Under the pieces are notes generated by a model. That model was not told the origin of the DNA. It worked only from the letters and a program-made list of their open reading frames with translations, and searched no databases. Of a stretch of DNA of 64,000 bases, positions 55,308 to 64,000 are shown piece after piece. The stretch is from Echinarachnius parma (lineage: Eukaryota; Echinodermata; Echinoidea; Clypeasteroida; Echinarachniidae). Location of the stretch: NCBI GenBank assembly GCA_037951105.1, contig JBAMJV010007235.1, forward strand, positions 144,589-208,588. Direction: 5' to 3'. Numbering within the stretch: the stretch's first letter is position 1; each line of letters starts with the position of its first letter. Both the position numbers and the translations under genes were made by a program.

Positions 55308-55338
55308 GCTCAGGAGTCATTACTTATCTCAAAGTTGT
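55308..55338 (+). pseudogene. Second decayed copy of the ACOT8 last-exon tail
   Basis: GCTCAGGAGTCATTACTTAT then CTCAAAG parallels GCTCAGGAATCATTACTCAG, ACCAAAG in exon 6. Short, but it covers the conserved AQES codons. Confidence 0.65.
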
Positions 55339-55349
55339 CACACCAGCTA

Positions 55350-58110
55350 GTTCAGCCTACATAAAATAATGTGTCACATATCCATAATAATATTAATACT
55401 ATTAAACGTCTGTCTAAAAGAAATGATACAGTTAGGAAAAAATTATTACAATTTGATAATATCACAACAATGTACATTACAATGGCGGAGGGTACATGTA
55501 GATCTTGTTTTCTTCTAAATTTAGGAGAAATAATGGTTGGTCGAATCAAATTTGTTATTATGTCTCAGAAGTAAAATTATTCTTTAATCTGTTAATTTAT
55601 GTCCATAGAAAGATAATTGCAATATTAATAGCAAGTTCTATAAATACGCAATTCTAAACATATGTAGATATGTAGATATTGGTATCATGATAAAATTTGG
55701 GAAAATGCCGTTAAAATGATATATCATACACTCTAATCACTTCACGCTTCACCAAACGCGACCTAATTATCCACAGTCATGCAAAAACCACCCGTGTCCA
55801 AGTTTGCAGTTTTCTTGTTTTGTGAATGGCTGCATCCTGTTGTCTGTTGTCTGATGTTCTCAGACATGGGTAGTTTTTGCATGCCTTTGGATAATAAGGT
55901 CGCATTCGGTGATGCGTAAAGCAATCAAAGTGTATGTATGATATATATAATTTTAAAGGCAATTTCTCAAGTTTTAACATGATACCAATATCAACATATT
56001 ATATATGTCTAGAATTGTGGATATATAAGCTACTAAAGTCCGGTTTCGTTTTTTTTTTACTCACACTGTACATTCATTTCCCTTTTAAATAAAATGTTCA
56101 GGGTACACAACGAGGCCAAGTGAATGTATGTTTTATCTGATAGACTTTGCATCTGTTGTTTAAATTGATAGTAAATAGAGAGTATAACCCTGCATTGGTC
56201 ACAAAAATGTGATGTACATTTTTCTTGTTAAATCTTATACCTGATGAAAAAAAAAATGCACATCGTATGTAAGGGCATTAAGAATCTGAAGTCGCTAACC
56301 TCAGAACGAAATCTTATCTTTACGTATAGCAATAAAACTTGTTGTATTTAGTTATATTTATAGCGATATATATTTACATAGTGTGATTTGCCTTTTGTGG
56401 TGTATGCTGCTGGCTTGGCCAATGTGCTGAACTTTGCTCAATCAACCCAGGGAGATCAGTGCAAATAATGAAGCTCAGATCAGTGTTGACTATCATGACT
56501 TGACAATTTAGTAAGGTGCAGATTTATTTTGAATGCAGAGTATAATGTATTCATTATGATTATCATGTAGTATTTGCCCGTAGGAATTGACAATATAAAT
56601 GCAAATACAGTCAAACCTGTCTTAGTAGCCGACCTGCCTTAGTATAGTGGACGCAAAAATGATCCCCTGCAGAGAAAAAAAAACAATAATATGGAACCTG
56701 TCTACATTGGCCATATTTTGGGCTTCCTTGGGTAGTCATTATACACATTACACAGTTGAATGTAAGTGAGAGTTAATTCTCTCTCTTTCTATATTCCTCT
56801 AACTTAAGGGTACCACCACCCACAAATAATATTCTTATGAATAAAAGGTAATACTTTGAGTAGTCATTTCCACCAAAAAGTTCAGAAAATATGTTTCCAG
56901 AAAATAATATATATTTGGAAAAAAAGCATCAGCATTTTTTACAACATGTGTTCATGGGTCTGCATACAATGACTACCTTTTGTATAGGACAAACGCATCG
57001 TCCGTGATTCTATTGTCTCCAAATGTATGCGTGAATAGAACTGGCGCACTCACAAACATTTGGCGCATACGGAACCATGAGGTCATAATGGTTCCGTAAG
57101 TGATGGTAATTAATTGCATTGTTTATGAATTACTCAACCATTTGCAAAGTGTTGTACATCTATTCAATAAGAAACACTGATACCAAAACATATTACTGTG
57201 TTGGGTAGTGGTCCCCTTTAATTTCTATTAATATTCTTACTCTCCTTTCTTTCTTTTCTTCCTTCCCACCTTCTCTTGTGTTGTCCTTCAACTGAAATTA
57301 TTGCAGTATATTATTTATTCAAAAACATTTATTGATTAATCATGATGCATTTTTAAAAGCTGCTACATTCAAAGAGATTAGTAGCAAATTTGCTATGTAC
57401 ATTATTAATATGAATATTTTAACTATTTAATGTTTAAATAAATATGTAATGTTTATTAAATTATTGTTTTAGTTTTGTATTAGTGCATCTATACATAATA
57501 CATGTAAATTATTATTTTTGAATTTGTATATAAGATAATAAAATTAATCAATAATCTAAATCTAAATTGTTTGAGATGTTGTTTGAAATGTGTGTACCAA
57601 CAAAAAGGTTATTGGTGTGTTGCAAGAGAGCGATGTGTATCTCTTCATGCACTCTTCTGTGGTCCAAAGATATGAATTATGAATCAACTTGAATCAAGTG
57701 TGAAGCTCTATCTAGATGATCAATCAAATATGGTTATTTGCTAATTTTATCCACAAAGCCAAACAATACAACAATTAAGTTGAAAAAGAGACTTTATGAC
57801 TGATAATTCATTCCTTTAATGTAATGCAAATATATACAGTATGCATGTACAGTGGAACATCATAAGGATTTCTGATATTTATTTAAACAAAACTTTTATA
57901 ACAAGGTAATTGTGATGGTCCAAGCTTTTTTAATTCTTTGTTGTTTTTTTACTCTGATTATAACAAGGTCATATTCATGGCCCTAAGCTCCACGTTATAA
58001 CAAAGTTCCACTGGACTCTAATTATACAGAGGGTTCATGTATTTATGAAGAGTTTTCATTCAAGGAGATAGACAGTATTGCTTTAAAAAACATACAGATT
58101 TGAGATCAGT
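55350..58110. other. Intergenic region between ACOT8 and the PPxY gene
   Basis: AT-rich. AATAAA at 56088-56093 and 56331-56336 are possible ACOT8 polyadenylation signals. The repeat at 56840-57125 matches 35490-35770. An element of about 165 bp with CAGTGGAAC/GTTCCACTG ends lies at 57848-58012. No exon recognised. Confidence 0.5.
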
Positions 58111-58117
58111 TATATAC

Positions 58118-58150
58118 AGTGGCGAAGCTACGGAGGGGGGGGGGGGGGGA
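58118..58150 (+). repeat. CAGTGGCGAAGCTACGGAGG terminus with 15-G tract
   Basis: It resembles a hAT-type terminal sequence and is mirrored at 60668-60689 (CCCTCCGTCGCTACGCCACTG). Flanking 8-bp words differ, so the two are probably independent remnants. Confidence 0.5.
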
Positions 58151-58535
58151 CATCTGTCCCCCTCTCCTAATGATTTTGAAGGAAAAAAACATATAAATCA
58201 TAGGGGGAACATTTATAAAAATGTATAATAATGTGAAATCAGTACACCAACCGCTACCCTACTGAGTTGACATATTTATTGATTGTACTTGGTTCATTTG
58301 ATCTATTGTGCAACCATTTAAATTTATTGAATTGTTTGATGTATGATCGAAATAAGTATATTGTCCAATTAATTGTATAGGTTTATGCTATGGGGCCCTT
58401 CTAAAAGATAAAATTAGACCAAATGAATGTCTAATTACCACAGCTAGCTAGTAGTGACATTTTGGTGTACAATATACTTTGGGGCCTTGTTGGTAATAAA
58501 TGAAGTACAACTTTCGTTGGAAAATCACCATCTAC

Positions 58536-58580
58536 ACTTGTCCAGTTGCCTTTCACAGCAAGGTGGGGTAACATGTGCCA
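58536..58580 (-). pseudogene. Decayed copy of the PPxY gene's terminal codons
   Basis: Minus strand CCCCACCTTGCTGTGAAAGG, CAACTGGACAAGTGTAG parallels the gene's CCCCACCTAGCTATGATGAG, GCAACTAAACAAGTCTAG including the stop. A 485-bp inverted-repeat element separates it from the gene. Confidence 0.7.
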
Positions 58581-58631
58581 AGACTTGGCAACTTCGCTTT
58601 GATATATTTCCAGTCATGGCTGTGATAGAGT

Positions 58632-59116
58632 CTATAGCCCAAAATCTCATCAGTGGCTCAACTTAAGTCCGGCCTAAAAAGATAAAGACGAACTAACGTT
58701 AACAGTTGAACCATTGATTGATTGTTGCCATTTGCCACCAGAGAGATTCTAATTGTTTCCTTTCATTATTCAGTCAATCCCTCTAGTTCTGCTTAGGAAT
58801 TAGGACAAAGGGTTGATTGCCATTTCAGTAATACCGGTCACCAGTAATACAATGTCCTGGATGATCCAGGATGCAAATTTGCTTATGAGCGACTATACTA
58901 TGACTTGATTTTCAAGCGGCCCATTATTGTCCTGATGCATATAAGCAGAACTCAAGGGATTGACTGGATAATGAAAGGAAACAATTATAATATCTCCGGT
59001 GGGAAATAGCAACAATCAATGGGTCCACAGTGGTTTAACTGGTTAGACTGGTTACTGGTAGTCTTTGTCTTTTTAGGCCAGACTAAAGTTGAGCCACTGA
59101 TGAGAATTCGGGCCAT
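58632..59116. mobile_element. Foldback element just downstream of the PPxY gene stop
   Basis: CTCATCAGTGGCTCAACTTA with GGCCTAAAAAGA at the left pairs with TCTTTTTAGGCC, TAAAGTTGAGCCACTGATGA at the right; GATTGATTGTTGCCATTT and TCAGTCAATCCCTC also have mirrored partners. It begins about 10 bp after the stop codon of the minus-strand gene and thus forms its 3' UTR. Confidence 0.8.
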
Positions 59117-59126
59117 TAGGTTTTAG

Positions 59127-59836
59127 CTAGACTTGTTTAGTTGCCTCATCATAGCTAGGTGGGGGAGACATGTTTGTGGGACGAACATCTTCAGGTTGAA
59201 CTGGCAATGACCGCCTGGGCATAGAAGATTCTTCACCAGGAGGATAGCATGTCAGTGCTGGTGGGGTCGTAAGATAGTGGGAGAGAGGGGACAAAGGATG
59301 ACTCGCCCCATTAATAGGTAATGCAGCGTCTGCATGACCAGTGGGATTGCCCGCTTGGGATGGGCAGAGGGGGCACTGTTCCCCCCCTGTTGGTGCCGGC
59401 GTACCCCCTTCTTCTCCTTCACCGGTAACCGAGATGTCTAGCTGAATCTGTCTTACCAACTCGGCAAATGTAAGCGGAGGTTCTGAGGGAAGAGTCTGGG
59501 AGGCATACGAAGGCAGGTTGAGGGTTCCAGTCCCGTCTAGTAGGGAAATATAGCCGGCCTCCTCATAATCTGGAGGGGCCTCATCCCAGGCACCCGGTTG
59601 TGGCCCGAAGGGGGATGTTAAGAGAATGTGAGACACGACAACTGCATCATCATCCTCTTGTGTCCGCTGTGCAGCAATTGTTCTTCCAGCTCCGAACCTT
59701 CCTCCCAGGATCATGTTCGGGTGAAACTGTCTCCGTGCCCTGTTGGCCTTGTAGACGATGCAGGCAATGAAGGAAAGTCCGAAGCAAATGTAGAGCGCAT
59801 ACATGAAGATGGGTTCTGTATTGGGGTCAGTTATAC
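59127..59836 (-). CDS. Single-pass membrane protein with cytoplasmic PPxY motifs, last coding exon (5' partial)
   Basis: The exon starts at 59836 after AAATACCAAACAG and gives ITDPNTEPIF before Met at 59804. A hydrophobic helix (FMYALYICFGLSFIACIVY) is followed by basic KANRARR, fitting a type I orientation. The tail of about 205 residues is acidic and Pro/Ser-rich, with PPDY (77-80 from that Met) and a C-terminal PPSYDEATKQV (PPSY 215-218). PPxY motifs bind WW domains, typically of NEDD4-type ubiquitin ligases, so an adaptor or sorting role is possible. I do not recognise the family. Upstream exons (ectodomain, signal peptide) should lie to the right, but were not found. GC content and uninterrupted length support a real exon. 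Stop TAG at 59127-59129. Confidence 0.75.
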
Positions 59837-60827
59837 CTGTTTGGTATTTAGAAAAAATAGTGCAAAGCAGTAAAAGTTGTATTACTGGATTTACTGCATT
59901 TATTGATTGTAAATGGGTTATGATTTATCAATATAACCGTATTCTAGCCAGGAAAATATGGAAATATAATTTTTCCCAAAGAGAGATCATTGGCTATTTT
60001 GTCTTGTTTTCGTTGCAGAAGTTTGTTTCGGGCTCAAAATAGTTGTATAAGTGCTTAAGAAATAATTAAAAACAATAGAATACAAGATAAATACAGGCTC
60101 TTCCAATTTAGTTTTTACATTATCATTCCGACTGTTCTACCGAATTCTAAAGAATATGCACTCTAAAAATGTTGGGTACTTGTTGGTTGGTTAAAAAGAT
60201 TCATAATTCTGGGCTATTATTACCCAATTGAGCCTTCAAATGAACATCAGTTAGGCAGATTTTAACCAATAGTTGTGTGGACAGTATGTTGCCCAGTGTT
60301 GGGCAACAAACTGTCCAATTGTGCCCAATAATTAATGTGAAATTATGACCTTATTTGCATAACATACCATAATTTTCCTTAATTAATATACCATCGATTT
60401 TTCAAAATATCTAAATTATCATTACATCATTATATTCTTTATGCTCTTTTACGGCAAGATCCATTATGTCTCTCCCCCCCCCCCCCCCCCCCCCAATTCC
60501 TCCAGCTATAAGGGAATGAGAACAGAATGTGGTTGAATTATAATATATATAATTATTCAACCACATTGATATATTATATCAATAAAACAAAGAAATAAAC
60601 TTGAAAATTCAAATTGGAAACGCCCACAACAAATTTTCTCCACGTCCCCCCCCCCCCCCCCCCCCCCACCCTCCGTCGCTACGCCACTGAGTTGGACAGA
60701 GTTGGATTTTAGCTGCATTGTTGAAGTACTATTGAAAAACAGATTTGTAACTCGTATGTGAACAGGTTCTTTTTAGCAGCTCCATGCACACTCGTATTGA
60801 TGAATGTACTCTAGCCTACAACATTTA
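59837..60827. other. Probable intron of the PPxY gene
   Basis: AT-rich, with C-tracts at 60474-60494 (21 C) and 60646-60667 (22 C). A mirrored CAGTGGCG-type end is at 60668-60689. A short AT palindrome TTATAATATATATAATTATT lies near 60539. No further exon recognised. Confidence 0.5.
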
Positions 60828-61427
60828 CCCAGATAACAATGCTACGTTGGCCCAATGTAGGCGGTCATGTTGGGCCAACGTCAAAACGTGACGTTTTGCC
60901 CACGTCATTCTTGCCGCTGGGCCCTCGTCGGCCCAACCCCTATAAGCCAACGTCAATTGCCAATGTTGCGCCAACGTTTGCCCAACCTTTTATTTTGCTA
61001 TTTCTGACGTCAAGCCAACATTGAGCCGACTAAACCCCAACGTTCATACGACTATATAAGTGAATGTTGGCCCTACGTTGGCTTGCCTACCGTCGTAATG
61101 CGGTTGTTTGTCAAACGTTAGTACGACGTCAACTAGCCAACCAATATCCAACGTAGTAGGCGAAACGTTGGCCCAACGTTTGCTTTTCGACCATATAAAT
61201 ATGATTGTTCGTCTATCACCCAACGTTGTTTCAACGTACATTTGCCGACCAGTTTGCCAACAGTCAACAGCCAACGTCGGCTTAACGTTGTTTTAACGTC
61301 AGCTCGCCGACTGCAAAAATATGGTTGTGAATTTACCGTAGGCCAACGTTGGCTAAACGTTGTTTTTTCCAAACGCGACGGTGCCGACTATAGACTACGT
61401 TCCGCCAACGTCGCATTGTTATCTGGG
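60828..61427. mobile_element. 600-bp TA-flanked MITE with CCCAGATAACAATGC termini
   Basis: Perfect 15-bp inverted ends CCCAGATAACAATGC / GCATTGTTATCTGGG, with TA on both sides (60826-60827 and 61428-61429). The interior is rich in GTTGGCCCAACGT and CAACGTTGG words in both orientations. The ends resemble those of the element at 22405-27738 (CCCTGATAGCAGAC), and the plan is the same: TA duplication and short self-complementary interior repeats. Non-coding. Confidence 0.88.
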
Positions 61428-61437
61428 TAGGAATCAT

Positions 61438-61690
61438 CATTCGGGGAAAAAGTCGCAAAGCCATGTCACATTCGGGCAAATCCGCAAAGCCACGTCACAT
61501 TCGGGCAAATCCGCAAAGCCACGTCACATTCGGGCAAATCCGCAAAGCCATGTCACATTCGGGCAAATCCGCAAAGCCATGTCACATTCGGGCAAATCCG
61601 CAAAGCCATGTCACATTCGGGCAAATCCGCAAAGCCATGTCACATTCGGGCAAATCCGCAAAGCCATGTCACATTCGTGCAAATCTCCAA
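61438..61690 (+). repeat. 29-bp tandem repeat (about eight units)
   Basis: TCACATTCGGGCAAATCCGC plus AAAGCCATG, nearly identical across units. Because 29 is not a multiple of 3 and the unit has no stop in any of three frames, long open frames appear on the + strand; they are not evidence of a gene. Confidence 0.9.
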
Positions 61691-62080
61691 ATATATTCAG
61701 GCAATCTCAGCATGCAAAGTTTCGGGCAAAGTCATGTCATGATAGGATTGATATCATCATTCGGGCAAAACCGTGTTATTTTCCGACTAAACCGTCAATT
61801 TTCGGGGCATCGAAGAGGCCTCTCGAAGAGGCCTCTCTTCGCTACTCCAGTCTTACCCATCCACGAAATACTGGTCAGAAATGAGAGCATGTATTTCATG
61901 CAGTTTTGATGTTTGATCATGCCAAATACATTATTGTGAGTCTCAATCAATATTTGATTTTTAAATTATAATTCTTCACAACATCACGTATACTTATACC
62001 GGTGTGTTTTGAATTATTGCATTATTATACTATACACTAAAAACTTCTGCTAATTATTGATTATCCCATACTTTTATTTA
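61691..62080. other. Short AT-rich gap
   Basis: It includes the palindromic AGGCCTCTCGAAGAGGCCTC near 61816 and further ATTCGGGCAAA words. Nothing coding. Confidence 0.5.
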
Positions 62081-62082
62081 AT

Positions 62083-63770
62083 ATACAACTAACGAATGGG
62101 CTTTTTGTGATAGTCAAATCTATTACCGAGCGTGGGCTCGAAATGATTATTACCCCGAAGCGTAGCTGAGGGTAACTATACTGTTGTTACATGGCGGTGG
62201 AGGGTATAGTAAGCAAATAATTACCGTTGGTGAAGGTGATGGGACAAACTATCACTTCCGAGGCGATCTGGATGTAGCTAGCTTTTCCGAAGCGAAGCTG
62301 AGGAAAGATAGCGTATACATTCAGATCGCCGAGGAAGTGATAGTTTGCCATCGCCTGAAACCAAAAGGTGATTATTTGCTTTATATTCCACATCAATTAT
62401 TTTGATCAAAAACGACCTATAAATAACACAAAGGGCTAAAAAGTTTGGAATATTGAGGCAATTGATCGAGTCTTTTATTTTAATTTCGTCAATCCTGCAC
62501 CATGAACAAGATTTATGACTAAAAGTCAAAGACGCTTAAATACCATTGTCTATTAGGGGTAGCCGCGCGCAAACGTTGCGCATCAGCGCGCTACCTTTTC
62601 TGCGCACTAACGCGCGCACGCGTACTTGCGCTACATTCGCGCGCGAACAATTTAATATCTACACAGTGCAACGCACTATCTAGTGAGTCCATCGATAATG
62701 GGCAAAAACTATATTTCATCACGTGATTAACTTTTGGACCAATCGTAGAGCAAGATTCTTAGTATGTGGAATATAATAAGCAAATAATTACCCGTTGGTG
62801 AAGGTGATGGGACAAACCTATTACTTCCGAGGCGATCTGGATGTAGCTATCTTTCCGAAGCGAAGCTGAGGAAAAGATAGCTATACCATTCAGAATCGCC
62901 GAGGAAAGTGATAGTTGCCATCGCCTGAAACCAAAAGGTGATTATTGCTGTTATATTCCACATCAATTATTTTGATCACAAACGACCTATAACTAACACA
63001 AAGGGCTAAAAAAGTTTGGAATATTCCAGCAATTGATCGAGTCTTTTATTTTAATTTCGTCAATCCTGCACATGAACAAGATTTATGATTAAAAAGTTCA
63101 AAGACGCTTATACCATTGTCTATTAAAGCCGTAGCCAGCGCAGCCAAAACATACGCGCATCAAGGCAGCGCCTACCTTTGCCTGCGCACCTAACGCCGCG
63201 CTAACAGCGTCTATACTTGCGCGCGAACAATTGAATATCTACACAGTGCAACGCACTTTTCACCCATAACATATCTACACAGTGTAACGAACTTCTTCCA
63301 TTCTCCCATCAATGATGGGCGATAACTATATTTCATCACGTGATTAACTTTTGACCAATCGTAGAGCACAGATTCTTACTATGTGGAATATAACACGGCG
63401 AATATTACATCCCGAGGGATTTTTAAATGCTATTGAGGGGAGAGTAAATAAGTCCCGAGACGAAGTCGAGGGACTTATTTTCTTCACGAAATATAATCCC
63501 GAGGGTAGGAATATTCCGGTGATTCTTCACGCGGACAACAAATTGTAACAACTGTTTTATCATCTGACTTCACGTTGCAGGGCGTCGTTGCTATAAGCCC
63601 TATACCCATGTGCTATCCAAAAATAGAACACGGCAGCGGCATGTATACTGTATTTACTTTAAGTCAGGCCTGATAATAATTAATTTTTTATCACAAGCCC
63701 GGTCACGTGATTGCGCGGGGATTGCGCAATGCGCTAAAACGATCTCATGAGGGATATAATGTATTTTAAA
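62083..63770. mobile_element. Composite foldback element with tandemly duplicated core
   Basis: It starts with ACAACTAACGAATGGGC as at 11198 and ends with the CCGGTCACGTGATTGCGCGG block and GATCTCATGAGGGATATA, as near 11410-11500. Between them, a unit with AAATAATTACCGTTGGTGAA, CCGAAGCGAAGCTGAGGAAA and a GCGCGCAAACGTTGCGC-like block occurs at 62200-62690 and again at 62768-63250. A third hairpin (GTCCCGAGACGAAGTCGAGG) is at about 63415-63540. So it is an expanded relative of the element at 11198-11500. Confidence 0.7.
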
Positions 63771-64000
63771 AACATTTTCTCACATAATTTATACACGGAG
63801 ACGACAATTGAAACTATATTTTCATATTTAAACATTTCTTTTAATAGCTGATTATTCATACAAGTACTTATCATTAATGTTGTGTTATATGGATATCAAA
63901 ATGATATGTGGAGTGTTATTAACACTGTGAAAATGTTTTGTGTATGAAGCTTTTTTAGGTGTGGTCAAGTTTCCAACATCATACATTGTGGGGGTCATTC
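63771..64000. other. AT-rich end of the window
   Basis: Nothing recognised. Confidence 0.5.

Noticed and set aside
55371-55574. Plus-strand open frame of 67 codons
   Set aside because: Low-complexity, no family similarity, no splice support; probably chance in AT-rich DNA.
61360-61909. Two long overlapping plus-strand open frames with a HIRANPQ-type repeat
   Set aside because: They come from the 29-bp tandem repeat, which is open in every forward frame; no start context, splice sites or family support.

Overview
This is a gene-poor, AT-rich window of an animal nuclear genome with spliced genes, long introns and many interspersed repeats. The proteins and the repeats (foldback elements with tandem-repeat arms, hairpin-ended elements with CCGTCCGTCC starts, Tc1, hAT-type and TTAA elements) suggest a marine invertebrate deuterostome. 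An echinoderm such as a sea urchin is my best guess, because foldback 'TU' elements were described there; the species cannot be fixed from the sequence alone.

Three protein genes can be supported. (1) 5314-13246, + strand: the last five coding exons of PNKP (polynucleotide kinase 3'-phosphatase), covering the 5'-kinase domain. Its FHA and phosphatase exons were not found and are probably upstream of the window. (2) 29063-54305, + strand: a complete six-exon ACOT8-type acyl-CoA thioesterase of 376 residues. It has a mitochondrial-looking N-terminal extension and ends in PKL, a weak peroxisomal-type signal. (3) 59127-59836, - strand: the last coding exon of a single-pass membrane protein with two PPxY motifs; family unknown.

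The dominant structure is a giant inverted repeat, 17245-29194. Its outer arms are the ACOT8 promoter plus the first 44 codons; the real gene is in the right arm and a truncated mirror copy in the left. Inside lie GGTACC/CAATTG-rich repeats and then 41-bp G-rich minisatellites in mirror orientation around a 0.6-kb spacer. A 5334-bp element with TA target duplication and an interior of ACGTC-rich satellite interrupts the right arm. A 757-bp element interrupts the left arm. A second foldback with 26-bp repeats lies at 42672-45345 in ACOT8 intron 3.

The rest is mostly introns filled with nested elements: two Tc1-like copies, Helitron/Helentron-like hairpin elements with internal tandem repeats, MITEs with clear target duplications (TTAA, ATAT, AATTATTT, GTTTGTCC), decayed THAP-domain sequences, and an eight-copy array of exactly 156 bp. 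A recurring oddity is that terminal coding exons of all three genes have decayed 'echo' copies nearby in the same orientation. PNKP and ACOT8 do not form an operon; they are independent housekeeping genes (DNA repair and fatty-acyl metabolism). The left-arm copy of the ACOT8 promoter would point back toward the 3' end of PNKP.
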